A stretch of DNA of 64,000 nt from Mesorhizobium escarrei. Lineage in GTDB: Bacteria > Pseudomonadota > Alphaproteobacteria > Rhizobiales > Rhizobiaceae. The notes under the pieces are model-generated. The model made no database searches. It was given only the letters and a program-made list of their open reading frames with translations, and was not told the DNA's origin. The stretch lies in assembly GCF_935825525.1 (NCBI RefSeq), contig NZ_CAKXZT010000150.1, positions 40,364 to 104,363 on the forward strand, written 5' to 3'. This document shows, in pieces, positions 34,725 to 43,544 of this stretch. Position 1 is the stretch's first letter; each line of letters starts with the position of its first letter. Both the position numbers and the translations under genes were made by a program.

Positions 34725-35927
34725 ATGCAACAGGGAAATCCAGTCTCTGACAACGAGGGAGTGCCGACATTGACGGTCGTTCCGGTGACGTCCGCAGATC
34801 TCGATGCTGCTGAAGTGTCGTGGTTTTCCGCTTTGTGCTCCGATGATTTCCGCTATCTCGGCGTTCCGGATGGCGCGCTGCGGTCGAGTTGGGAGCACTG
34901 CTCCGATATCGTCAAGACAGCCGAAGGACTGGGCTTTCGCAATATCCTGTGTCCCTCGTCCTATCAGGTTGGCCAGGATACCCTGTCCTTCGTGGCGGGC
35001 TGCGCTCCGATAACCTCGACGATCAACTTTCTCGCGGCGGTGCGTTGCGGCGAAATGCAACCGATCATGCTGGCGCGCACGCTCGCAACGCTCGACCACA
35101 TGCTAAGGGGCAGATTGACTATAAACGTCATCTCTTCCGACTTTCCCGGCGAACTCGCCGACAGCCGCTTCCGCTATCAGCGTTCGCGCGAGGTTATCGA
35201 GATCCTGCGTCAGGCCTGGACGCGCGATGAAATCAACCATCAGGGCGACGTCTATCAATTCAAGAAAGTGACCGCCGACCCCGCAAAGCCCTACCAACAG
35301 AATGGCGGGCCGCTACTCTATTTCGGCGGCTATTCGCCCGACGCGCTCGAACTCTGCGGCGCACAGTGTGACGTGTATCTGATGTGGCCGGAGGCGAAGG
35401 ACGTGTTGGCGCACCGCATGCGTGATGTTCACGAGCGTGCAGCCGCCCATGGCCGCACACTGGATTACGGCCTGCGCGTCCACGTGATTGTGCGCGACAC
35501 CGAAGTCGAAGCCCGCGAATATGCCGAGGAGTTGGTTTCGAAACTCGATGACGAGCAGGGCAGAATTATCCGCGCCCGCGCACTGGACGCGACATCCCTG
35601 GGCGTCGCGCACCAGGCAAAGAACCGCGCCGGCGCCGACGCACACGGCTATGTCGAGCGGCATCTGTGGACCGGCGTTGGCCGCGCACGCTCCGGTTGCG
35701 GCGCCGCGATCGTCGGCTCGACCGACCAAGTCATGTGCGAGATCGAGGAATACCGGAAAATGGGCATCCGCGCCTTCATCTTCTCCGGCTATACGCATCT
35801 CGACGAGGCCTTGTCCTTCGGCAAGCGCGTGCTGCCGAACATCAACACCTGCTCGCTGCCGCATGTCTATGGCCGGGTGCCAGAAATCACCCCGCCGACT
35901 CCGCTCGGAACCGGGGAGCGGCGATGA
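34725..35927 (+). CDS. LLM flavin-dependent monooxygenase (SsuD-like)
   Basis: This TIM-barrel monooxygenase of about 400 residues uses FMNH2 made by the flavin reductase downstream. It aligns along its length with alkanesulfonate monooxygenase SsuD (LARTLATLDHMLRGRLTINV, LRVHVIVRDTEVEA, GVGRARSGCGAAIVG, FIFSGYTHLDEA). However, SsuD's PTGRSCEDA loop with the catalytic cysteine is replaced by CPSSYQVGQD at 76-85. The substrate is therefore probably not a simple alkanesulfonate. The start is uncertain: ATG 34725 has no ribosome site, while TTG 34770 has GAGGGAG 8 bases upstream and matches where homologues begin. Confidence 0.86.
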   Translation: MQQGNPVSDNEGVPTLTVVPVTSADLDAAEVSWFSALCSDDFRYLGVPDGALRSSWEHCSDIVKTAEGLGFRNILCPSSYQVGQDTLSFVAGCAPITSTINFLAAVRCGEMQPIMLARTLATLDHMLRGRLTINVISSDFPGELADSRFRYQRSREVIEILRQAWTRDEINHQGDVYQFKKVTADPAKPYQQNGGPLLYFGGYSPDALELCGAQCDVYLMWPEAKDVLAHRMRDVHERAAAHGRTLDYGLRVHVIVRDTEVEAREYAEELVSKLDDEQGRIIRARALDATSLGVAHQAKNRAGADAHGYVERHLWTGVGRARSGCGAAIVGSTDQVMCEIEEYRKMGIRAFIFSGYTHLDEALSFGKRVLPNINTCSLPHVYGRVPEITPPTPLGTGERR

Positions 35928-35994
35928 TGATGCTGCGAATGCGCCTCAGCGAGATTGAAGCTTCCACCGCAGCCCTTGGCCAGGAGGGCGACTG

Positions 35995-36540
35995 ATGTAC
36001 CACTTCCTCGACCCCGAGCAGCAACCGATGAAAAGCTTCGTGCCCGGCCCCGACCACAAGCGCGAGTTCCGCGACGCGCTCGGCCGGTTTGCGACCGGTA
36101 TCACAGTCGTCACCACGATGACGCCTGATGGTCCCGTCGGCATCACCGCGAACAGCTTTGCATCGGTGTCCCTCGATCCGCCGATCGTGCTCTGGTCGAT
36201 CGGCCGGCATTCCAGGCGCTTTGCCGCCTTCGCAGGTTGCGAGCACTTCGCGGTTCATGTTTTGGGGGCGGAGCAGATGGAGCTGAGCCAGCGCTTCGCT
36301 CGCGTCGGTCAAGCCTTCGACGGCCTCCCGCACGAGTTGAACGATGCCGGCGTGCCGCTGCTGGGCGGCTGCCTGTCGCGGTTCGAATGCGTGCGGATCT
36401 CCGGGCATGAGGGCGGCGATCATTTGATCGTCGTTGCCCGCGTAACCGCCGCGACCTTGCGAGACGGCGAACCTCTGCTTTTCTTCGGCGGAGCTTACGG
36501 ACGCTTCGAAGACGGTTCGAACGTGACCCCATCGATGTAG
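35995..36540 (+). CDS. Flavin reductase family protein
   Basis: This NAD(P)H:flavin oxidoreductase component has 181 residues. The family signature DALGRFATGITVVTT at 27-41 is followed by GITANSFASVSLDPPIVLWS, typical of the FMN-binding split barrel, and GSVN-like ends are absent. It presumably supplies FMNH2 to the monooxygenase 67 bases upstream. AGGAGGGCG precedes the ATG. Between the two genes, a 22-codon frame (35925-35993, MMLRMRLSEIEA) overlaps the monooxygenase stop; it may be a coupling leader or chance. It converges on the LacI gene. Confidence 0.9.
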   Translation: MYHFLDPEQQPMKSFVPGPDHKREFRDALGRFATGITVVTTMTPDGPVGITANSFASVSLDPPIVLWSIGRHSRRFAAFAGCEHFAVHVLGAEQMELSQRFARVGQAFDGLPHELNDAGVPLLGGCLSRFECVRISGHEGGDHLIVVARVTAATLRDGEPLLFFGGAYGRFEDGSNVTPSM

Positions 36541-36578
36541 CGATGGCCCGGCCCACACAGCGGTGTGAACGATACGTC

Positions 36579-37622
36579 TCAGGCGCGAGCCGGGCCGGTC
36601 GACTGGCGTTGCACGATATGGCAGGCGAATTCGATACGGCGCGGCGGCAGGTCCCCGCCGAGATCGGCGAGCAGGAGGTCGAGCGACGCCGCGCCGATCT
36701 CGCGCATCGGGATATGCATCGTCGTGAGCGGCGGGTTTTGGAAAGCCGCCTGCGGAAGGTCATCCATGCCCATGACCGACACGTCGGCAGGCACCTCGTA
36801 ACCCGACTTCCGGATCGCCATCATCGCGCCGATAGCCAGGCTGTCGCCCGCGGCGAGCACAGCTGTAAAGTCGAGGCCACGAGCCTCGATGCGCCGCGCA
36901 GTCGCTTCGGCCGCAAGGTCCGGCAGCCAATCCGCCACCTCCACAGCCAGGTCGCCGGCCGCCAGGCCGCGCTCTCGCAGTGCATCCTGCCAGCCCTCGA
37001 AGCGACGCTCGATCGTGCGCCGCCCGCGCCGCATCAGGAACAGGATGCGCCGGTGGCCGAGGTCGAGCAGGTGCTGCGTCGCGAGATGCGCCGCGGAGCG
37101 GTTGCATGGCGTCAGGCTCGAATGGTGCATCGCCGGGTCGTCGCCGTTTATGAGCACGATCGGCTTGCCGAAACCGCCGGTCAGCGTCAGCACCGCCTCG
37201 TCGTCAAGCGTCAGAAACAGGCAGCCGACGACGCTCTTGTCTTGCCTGGCCTCATTGAGCAGCGCGATCTGCTCACCGGCGTCGGCGATCGAGCGCGACA
37301 CCAGCTCGACGCCGAGAGTTCGTGCGCGCTCGTTCAGTCCGTCGAGCACATAGAAGTTGAACTGGTTGCGGCCATAGTCGATCCTGGCAGCGTTGCTTGC
37401 GGCGAGGATCACCTTGCGGCCGGCGATCGAAGTGGGGATCGTGTAGTTCAACTTCTTGGCGGTTTCGATGATCATCGACCGGAGGTCGCCGCGCACGCCC
37501 TTGCCGCCGGCAAGCGCCCGCGACGCCGTGCTGACGGAAACGCCACAGCGCGCGGCGACGTCTTCGAGCCGCACGCGCCGGCTGGGCGTGCCGCGCTTCC
37601 CGGTTTCGACCTTCACGACCAT
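36579..37622 (-). CDS. LacI family regulator of the uronide operon
   Basis: This 347-residue repressor has the LacI HTH at 17-60 (VRLEDVAARCGVSVSTASRA with LAGGKGV, minor-groove hinge following) and a periplasmic-binding-protein-like ligand domain. That domain carries SIADAGEQIALLNEARQDKS early and GMDDLPQAAFQNPPLTTMHI late. ATG 37622 follows GAGGAAACAG; a GTG at 37637 is less likely. It is divergent to the GH88/105-KduI-ABC operon and likely represses it until a uronide such as 2-keto-3-deoxygluconate is present, which is inference. Confidence 0.92.
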   Translation of the reverse strand: MVVKVETGKRGTPSRRVRLEDVAARCGVSVSTASRALAGGKGVRGDLRSMIIETAKKLNYTIPTSIAGRKVILAASNAARIDYGRNQFNFYVLDGLNERARTLGVELVSRSIADAGEQIALLNEARQDKSVVGCLFLTLDDEAVLTLTGGFGKPIVLINGDDPAMHHSSLTPCNRSAAHLATQHLLDLGHRRILFLMRRGRRTIERRFEGWQDALRERGLAAGDLAVEVADWLPDLAAEATARRIEARGLDFTAVLAAGDSLAIGAMMAIRKSGYEVPADVSVMGMDDLPQAAFQNPPLTTMHIPMREIGAASLDLLLADLGGDLPPRRIEFACHIVQRQSTGPARA

Positions 37623-37666
37623 CGGCTGTTTCCTCACAGACCTTCATGCTGCAAAAAAATTTCAGA

Positions 37667-37674
37667 TTGCGCAA
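37667..37674. promoter_or_regulatory. Candidate LacI operator
   Basis: TTGCGCAA is a perfect 8-base palindrome with CpG centre in the 107-base divergent region between the LacI and GH88/105 genes. LacI-family operators are palindromes with a central CG, and a similar half-site TCGCGCAAAA occurs at about 37707-37716. This is by-eye inference. Confidence 0.45.
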
Positions 37675-37729
37675 CAAAAATGCTTGTGGCACCCATTTGC
37701 CCGGCATCGCGCAAAACCTGGGAGGAGTA

Positions 37730-38830
37730 GTGGCGTCGTCAACGAGAGATATGCGCTCGAAACTCGACCTGCTCGTGCGCGGCATGACGGGCCTGCGCCA
37801 TGACGGCCGTTTCGACGAGCCCAATCTCGACGGCACGGCCGGCGACTACATCAGCTTCGATTCCTGGGAATGGCCGCAGGGTGTGGGGCTGTACGGCCTC
37901 GTTTGCCTCTGGCGGCACAATCGCGACCCGAAGCTTCTGAAGACAATTGAAGACTGGTACGAGCGCCATTTAAGGGCGGGCCTGCCGCCGATGAACATCA
38001 ACACCACCGCTCCGATGATGGCGCTGGCATTGCTCTGGGGCGAGACACGCGATCCGCGCTGGGAAACGCCTCTCGGCCAATGGGCCGAAAGGCTGCTTCG
38101 CGACATGCCTCGCACGCCCGAGCGCGGGTTCCAGCACAATGTCTCAGACAAGATCAACGACGACGAATTGTGGGACGACACGCTGTTCATGGCTGGCCTG
38201 TTCCTCGCTTTCCACGGACGCGCAGCCGGCCGGCAATCTTGCATCGACGAGGCTGTTCGCCAGTTCCTCGTCCATGCTCGCTATCTCGCCGACCCGAAAA
38301 CGGGCTTGTGGTTCCATGGCTGGACATTTGCCGGCCGACATAATTTTGCCCGCGCTCTCTGGGCCCGCGGCAACGCCTGGATCACAGTCGGCATCCTCGA
38401 CCTGATCGAAAATGGCGGCGTCGGCAAGCCGGTCGAAGCCTATCTGCTCGGCGTGCTGGAAGCGCAGATCGACGCCCTGCTGCGCCTGCAGGCGCCATCG
38501 GGAGCATGGCACACTTTGCTCGATGACCCGACCTCCTATGAGGAGATGTCGGCCACCGCCGGCATCGGCTATGGTCTCATGAAAGCTGCGCGCATAGGCG
38601 TCGGGCCCAAGGAGTGCGGTCCGGCGGGCCGGCGCGCACTCGACGCGGTGCTGGCCAGCATCGACGAGAACGGCGTGCTCGGAAACGTTTCCTATGGCAC
38701 CCGCATGGGCCATGATCTCCAGTTCTACCGCGACATCCCGATCCAGCCTACCGGCTACGGCCAGGCCCTGGCGATCCTCTGCCTCACAGAGGGGATGATC
38801 CATGCCGAAGCTGCCGAGGCCGCGGCATGA
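37730..38830 (+). CDS. GH88/GH105 unsaturated uronyl hydrolase
   Basis: This (alpha/alpha)6-barrel enzyme removes the 4,5-unsaturated uronic acid that polysaccharide lyases leave at the end of oligosaccharides. The candidate catalytic Asp is D150 in DELWDDTLFMAGLF, aligning with the essential Asp of YteR-type rhamnogalacturonyl hydrolases. NARGNAW-type WARGNAWITVG, GTWHTLLDDP-like GAWHTLLDD and SATAGIGYGL follow as in GH105. No signal peptide is evident, so it acts in the cytoplasm on imported oligomers. The GTG at 37730 follows GGGAGGAG; an upstream ATG (37646) would include the operator. It leads the operon and overlaps kduI by four bases. Confidence 0.88.
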   Translation: MASSTRDMRSKLDLLVRGMTGLRHDGRFDEPNLDGTAGDYISFDSWEWPQGVGLYGLVCLWRHNRDPKLLKTIEDWYERHLRAGLPPMNINTTAPMMALALLWGETRDPRWETPLGQWAERLLRDMPRTPERGFQHNVSDKINDDELWDDTLFMAGLFLAFHGRAAGRQSCIDEAVRQFLVHARYLADPKTGLWFHGWTFAGRHNFARALWARGNAWITVGILDLIENGGVGKPVEAYLLGVLEAQIDALLRLQAPSGAWHTLLDDPTSYEEMSATAGIGYGLMKAARIGVGPKECGPAGRRALDAVLASIDENGVLGNVSYGTRMGHDLQFYRDIPIQPTGYGQALAILCLTEGMIHAEAAEAAA

Positions 38831-39663
38831 CGATGCGCGTTCTCTTTGGCGCCGGTCCGGGCGATATCGACGGCTACGGGACGGAGCGGCTACGCGCCGA
38901 GTTTCTGGTGGAGCGGCTGTTCGAGCCCGGCCGCATCGCCTTCGCTTACACCCATGTCGACCGCATGATCGTCGGCGGCGCGTGCCCAACCGGAGAGCCG
39001 CTGAGTTTCGGCGATGGCGCGGACGTCGGCACGCCGCATCTGTTCACCGCGCGCGAGATGGGCATCGCCAATCTCGGCGGCGCAGGATCAGTGAGCGTCG
39101 ACCAGCAGCGCTTCGCGCTCGCCAACCGCGATGTGCTCTATGTCGGGCGCGGCGCTAAACAAGTGACGCTCGAAAGCGACAGCGCCGCGCATCCCGCCTG
39201 GTTCTATATGAACTCGGTTCCGGCCGGCGCAGACATCAGGCATCGGCTGATCGCTAAATCCGAGGCGAAGCCGCTTGAACTCGGCGAGGAGCGACGCGCC
39301 AACAAGCGCACGTTGCGCATGTACATTCATCCGGAAGTCGCGCCTTCCTGTCTGCTGCTGATGGGCATCACCGATCTCGCTGCGGGCAGCGTCTGGAACA
39401 CCATGCCCCCTCACCTGCATGAGCGGCGCATGGAAGCCTATCTCTATTTCGACCTCGCGGCGGAAGACCGGGTGGTCCACCTGATGGGTCGGCCGGACAA
39501 TACCCGCCATCTGATCGTGGCCAATGGCGACTGTGTCATCTCGCCGGCCTGGTCGATCCATATGGGCAGCGGAACCGGACCCTACGCCTTCGTCTGGGGC
39601 ATGACGGGCGAGAACCAGGCCTATAACGACGTGTCGCCCGTGCCTGTTGAGACGCTGCGATGA
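38827..39663 (+). CDS. kduI: 5-keto-4-deoxyuronate isomerase
   Basis: It isomerises 5-keto-4-deoxyuronate to 2,5-diketo-3-deoxygluconate in pectin and glycosaminoglycan-type uronate breakdown. The length, 278 residues, is that of the family, and the zinc site is intact: H196, H198 and E203 in PPHLHERRMEAY and H245 in SIHMGSGT, the same numbering as the Escherichia coli enzyme. Internal strings YTHVDRMIVGG and FYMNSVPAG also fit. Its start and stop each overlap neighbouring genes by four bases, so it is translationally coupled to the hydrolase and to the 841-residue protein. The product expected from the hydrolase is its substrate. Confidence 0.96.
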   Translation: MTMRVLFGAGPGDIDGYGTERLRAEFLVERLFEPGRIAFAYTHVDRMIVGGACPTGEPLSFGDGADVGTPHLFTAREMGIANLGGAGSVSVDQQRFALANRDVLYVGRGAKQVTLESDSAAHPAWFYMNSVPAGADIRHRLIAKSEAKPLELGEERRANKRTLRMYIHPEVAPSCLLLMGITDLAAGSVWNTMPPHLHERRMEAYLYFDLAAEDRVVHLMGRPDNTRHLIVANGDCVISPAWSIHMGSGTGPYAFVWGMTGENQAYNDVSPVPVETLR

Positions 39664-42185
39664 ACACCGTGGAACCGATCACGCACGATCTTACGCTGCG
39701 CCGGCCGCTTGCGCTCGGCCGCCCTGTCGTTTACTGGCTCATCGGCACGACGTCTGAGCAGCGCTACGATGTTGCAGATCAGCCGATGCAAGGGGAGATG
39801 GATCCCTTCTTCTTCCTGACCAAGCACAAGAATTTCATCCCGCACGAATATCCCTGCCGAACCGAGTTCGCCGCCGAACGCCGCGGGAAGCGGCCCAAGC
39901 CGCAGGGCGTGTTCGAGCCGGACCGTGTTTGGCTTCCGTTCGGCTCGCCGCGCGTCGACCTGTCGGGCTTCTGGTTCCGCCCGACCGTGGTCGCCACCTG
40001 GGCAAGTACCGCGCTCGACGCAGGCTCGGACGGCCGGGCGCGGCTGCGGCTGCGCACCTGCGGCGGCGCCGTTTTGTTCGTCAACGGGATAGAGGCCGGC
40101 TGGATGGCGCCCTACGGGCGCAATCTCGAGGCTTCTCAGGATTTCGAGGTCGATCTCGTCGCCGGCGCTAACCAGATCAGCATCTGGTTCGACGATCTCG
40201 CCGAGCGCGACGCACGCTACTTCTTCCAACTCGACTATCTCCGGGGCCCAGCTGCCGAACAGGTCTTGCCCACGACCGTCAAAGACGACGTCGCGGCGGC
40301 CATGGAAGCCGCTCTCGACGCGATGCATTTCGAGCGTCCATTTTATTCCGGCGGCGAAGTGGCGCTGGTGACGGATGTGGCGCTGCCGGTTGCGGTGGAT
40401 GTTTCGATTGTGATCGAGGGCGACTTCATGTCGATCGAGGCGCCCGTAATCTTCCGCCGCCGCATCGAAGCGGGGGCGAGACGCATCGCTATTGCCGCCA
40501 CGGAAGACCTTTCTGCCGACTTCCGGCATTTTGCCGTATCGCTCTCATCTTCAGGCTTTGTTGCCCGGCGGGTCTTCGGCGTGGAAATCTGTCATGCGGC
40601 GCGTCAGGGCCGCGCTCCTGCCATCCTTGCCGACAGGATCGTCGAAGCCCTGGAACAGGTTTCCAACTTCGCGGAAGCCGATACCGTGCGGGCGCTGGCG
40701 CGGCTGGCGACGGGCCGCGGCGGCGCCGAAACCGACGCCATCATTGCTGCTGCACTGCCGGCGATCGAAGATTGCCACGACTGCGCGGATTTCATCCTGG
40801 TGCCACTGCTCTGGTGCCGTCGTGTCTATGGCGACTCGATCGCGGTCGATCTGCGTCACCGCATTGACGAGGCGATCCTCAATTACCGCTATTGGATGGA
40901 TGAGCCGGGTAACGACGTGCAGTGGTACTTCTCCGAAAACCATGCGCTTCTGTTTCACACCGCGGCCTATCTCGGCGGCCATCTCTTGCCCGATGCCCGC
41001 TTTGTCCGCTCGGGACGCACCGGCGCAGAGCAGTCGACCGTGGGCCTTGCGCGCGTGCGCGCCTGGCTCGATCATTTCGAGGAATGGGAAATGGCGGAAT
41101 TCAACTCCGCCCCTTACTTCCCGATCGATCTCAAGGGATTGACGATCCTGTACGCGCTTGGGCCGGATGCCGACGTCCGCCGGCGCGTCGGGGCTGCGAT
41201 CAACCGCCTGCTCGAGATCGTCGCCCGCTCGGCTCAGCAAGGCATGCTTACCGGCGCGCAGGGCCGCTCCTACGAACACACGCTGCGCGCCGCCCGTTCG
41301 CTGGAACTTTCCGGCATTGCACGCATGCTGTGGGGCAAAGGTTTCTACGGCATGCGCTTCCATGCCCTGCCGCAGCTTGCGCTCTGCCTGCGCGACCATG
41401 GGCTCGACGTCCCGCAAGAACTGACCGGCATCGCATGCATGGCGGGTGACGACGCGCAGGAATGGTGCTTCGCGCAAGGCCAGAACCGGATCGCCAAGCT
41501 CTACCACTACAAGACCCGCGATTTCGCCATGGGAAGCGCGGCAGCCTATCGCTGGAACGAATGGGGTTATCAGGAAACGGTGCTGCACCTGCGTCTCGGC
41601 GGCAATCCCGACGCGCAGATATGGATCAACCATCCGGGCGAGACAATTCATTCGGGCTATGGCCGGCCGTCCTACTGGGGCGGCTGCGGATCTCTGCCGC
41701 GCGTGCATCAATACCGCGACTTGGCAGTTGTGCTGTTCAGCTGCGCAGCCGAGCAGCCCGACTTTACCCATGCCTGGTTCCCACAGAGCGCGTTCGATGA
41801 AGCGTGGGTCAAGAAAAATATCGCTTCGGCGCGCGGCGGCGATGGGTTCGCGATGCTGAAGGCCGACAGCGCCTTCGAGCTGGTCGGCCGCGGACCGACC
41901 GCTGGAAACGAGCTGCGCGTGCCCGGGCACCAAACCGCATGGATCATCCGCTTGGGCCGGCGCCGGCAATACGGGTCGCTGGAGGAATTCGAGGCGCGGT
42001 TTTCTCAGCTTGCGCTCGGCCACGGAAAAAACGACCTTCTGCATGTCAATGACCCGGAATACGGCGACGTGCTGTTCCATCCGGATGGCCGCATAGAGGC
42101 TGAGGAGCGTGTCATCGATCCGGCCGACTGGCAGGTCAGCGGCGAAGCCTCGTTCTTCACAGCCGACGCCATCGCAATCAGGTAA
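39660..42185 (+). CDS. Large protein of unknown family in uronide operon (candidate glycan enzyme)
   Basis: I do not recognise this 841-residue protein. Residues 70-200 look like a jelly-roll or beta-galactosidase-type sugar-binding domain (LRLRTCGGAVLFVNGIEAGW, IWFDDL). Residues 330-600 are helix-rich with paired motifs YFSENHALLFHTAAYLGG (E426, N427, H428) and EMAEFNSAPYF (E480, N482). Such SENH and E(W/F)NS pairs occur in (alpha/alpha)6-toroid lyase or heparinase-like proteins. A C-terminal beta-rich region (WGYQE, WINHPGE, GRPSYWGGCG) may be a sandwich domain. No signal peptide is visible, so it should act in the cytoplasm. It lies between kduI and an ABC importer, with four-base overlap to kduI, so a role in uronide breakdown is inferred. 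Confidence 0.7.
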   Translation: MNTVEPITHDLTLRRPLALGRPVVYWLIGTTSEQRYDVADQPMQGEMDPFFFLTKHKNFIPHEYPCRTEFAAERRGKRPKPQGVFEPDRVWLPFGSPRVDLSGFWFRPTVVATWASTALDAGSDGRARLRLRTCGGAVLFVNGIEAGWMAPYGRNLEASQDFEVDLVAGANQISIWFDDLAERDARYFFQLDYLRGPAAEQVLPTTVKDDVAAAMEAALDAMHFERPFYSGGEVALVTDVALPVAVDVSIVIEGDFMSIEAPVIFRRRIEAGARRIAIAATEDLSADFRHFAVSLSSSGFVARRVFGVEICHAARQGRAPAILADRIVEALEQVSNFAEADTVRALARLATGRGGAETDAIIAAALPAIEDCHDCADFILVPLLWCRRVYGDSIAVDLRHRIDEAILNYRYWMDEPGNDVQWYFSENHALLFHTAAYLGGHLLPDARFVRSGRTGAEQSTVGLARVRAWLDHFEEWEMAEFNSAPYFPIDLKGLTILYALGPDADVRRRVGAAINRLLEIVARSAQQGMLTGAQGRSYEHTLRAARSLELSGIARMLWGKGFYGMRFHALPQLALCLRDHGLDVPQELTGIACMAGDDAQEWCFAQGQNRIAKLYHYKTRDFAMGSAAAYRWNEWGYQETVLHLRLGGNPDAQIWINHPGETIHSGYGRPSYWGGCGSLPRVHQYRDLAVVLFSCAAEQPDFTHAWFPQSAFDEAWVKKNIASARGGDGFAMLKADSAFELVGRGPTAGNELRVPGHQTAWIIRLGRRRQYGSLEEFEARFSQLALGHGKNDLLHVNDPEYGDVLFHPDGRIEAEERVIDPADWQVSGEASFFTADAIAIR

Positions 42186-42266
42186 GGATCAAATCAAAAG
42201 GAGCCGACAAGCAGCTCGGACAGCGACAATCAAGCGGTGGAAACCGCAAAAGCGGAGGAGTGAACC

Positions 42267-43529
42267 ATGAGAATGAATTCGATAATCCTGGGCCTTTCGG
42301 CGGCCCTTCTGTCGTCGACCGCGTTCGCAGGCGACGTTCGCGTGATGTGGTATTCGGATGGCGTCGAAGGCGAGGTTATACAGGACCTGCTCAACCGCTT
42401 CATGAAAGACAATCCGGGCATTAACGTCATTCTCGACAATGTCGCCTACAAGGTTGTCCAGGAGCAGCTTCCGGTCGAACTCGAGGCAGGACGGGGTCCC
42501 GATATCGCCCGCGTCACCAATATCAAGGAACTCGCCGACCATTGGCTCGACCTGACGCCTGTGGTCGCCGATCCAGCATACTGGCAGACGAATTTCGGCG
42601 ACCAGTTCGACTGGATGCGCCCTGACGGTTCCAAAATCATTCCGGGCTTCATGACCCAGATCACGCTGACCGGCGGCTTCGTCAACAAGACGCTTTTCGA
42701 ACAGGCCGGCGTGCCGATCCCGGCCGAGACCGCAACCTGGGACGAATGGATCGATGCCGCCGGCAAGGTGCAGCAGAGCCAGCAGCTTAACGCTGCCTTT
42801 GCCATCGATCGCAGCGGCCATCGTATCTCGGCGGCGAACATCTCTTATGGCGCCAACTACATCGGCGCTGATCGACTGCCGGCGCCGATCGACGCCGGCA
42901 CGAAAGCTTTCGCCGAAAAGCTGGTCAATTGGGTTGCCGACGGCCGCATGAACAAGGAAATCTGGGTTTCGGCGTCGGGCACCACCTATCGCGCCGGGGC
43001 CGACGACTTCATAAATGGGCAGATTGCCTACTATTATTCGGGCAGCTGGCAGGTTGCCAACCTCGCCAGCAAGATTGGCAAGAACTTCGACTGGGTGGCG
43101 ACGGGCTCGCCCTGCGGCCCCGCCGCCTGCACCGGCATGCCGGGCGGCGCCGCGCTGGTCGCCGTCAAATACACCAAGAACGCCGCTGAAGTCGGCAAGG
43201 TGATGGACTTCCTGAGCCGCGAGGACATCATGCGCGAATTCACCGAGCGCACCCTGTTCCTGCCCGCACACAAGGGCGTTCTCGCCGGCAAGATCGATTA
43301 CAAGACCGATGACGAGAACGTCAAGGCGTCGCTTGAAGCCTTCCTGAAGGCATCGGGCAAGATCGCGCCGAATGCCGCCGCCCTGCCGGCATGGAAATGG
43401 GGAACTCCGGTTTATGGCGCGCTGGTGACCCGCATCAGTCAGGTCATGGCCGGCGAGCTGAAGCTCGACGAGGCTTTCGTCCGCATCGACGAGGACATCA
43501 AGGCACAAGTGACCGAGGCATCGAAGTAG
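42267..43529 (+). CDS. ABC sugar-binding protein (family 1), importer B
   Basis: This 420-residue periplasmic receptor has a signal peptide MRMNSIILGLSAALLSSTAF, with likely cleavage at AFA-G. The mature protein opens DVRVMWYSDGVEGEVIQDLL and contains QLPVELEAGRGPDIARV, ITLTGGFVNKTLFEQAGVPI and AYYYSGSWQVANL, classic for family 1 sugar receptors. It follows the 841-residue gene by 81 bases, with GGAGGAGTGAACC before its ATG. By context it binds an unsaturated or saturated oligogalacturonide-like ligand; this is inference. Confidence 0.93.
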   Translation: MRMNSIILGLSAALLSSTAFAGDVRVMWYSDGVEGEVIQDLLNRFMKDNPGINVILDNVAYKVVQEQLPVELEAGRGPDIARVTNIKELADHWLDLTPVVADPAYWQTNFGDQFDWMRPDGSKIIPGFMTQITLTGGFVNKTLFEQAGVPIPAETATWDEWIDAAGKVQQSQQLNAAFAIDRSGHRISAANISYGANYIGADRLPAPIDAGTKAFAEKLVNWVADGRMNKEIWVSASGTTYRAGADDFINGQIAYYYSGSWQVANLASKIGKNFDWVATGSPCGPAACTGMPGGAALVAVKYTKNAAEVGKVMDFLSREDIMREFTERTLFLPAHKGVLAGKIDYKTDDENVKASLEAFLKASGKIAPNAAALPAWKWGTPVYGALVTRISQVMAGELKLDEAFVRIDEDIKAQVTEASK

Positions 43530-43544
43530 CGTCGCGGCAGTGTC

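Noticed and set aside
35925..35993. 22-codon frame between the monooxygenase and reductase genes
   Set aside because: It is too short, has no homologue I can name, and could be chance overlap with the stop codon.
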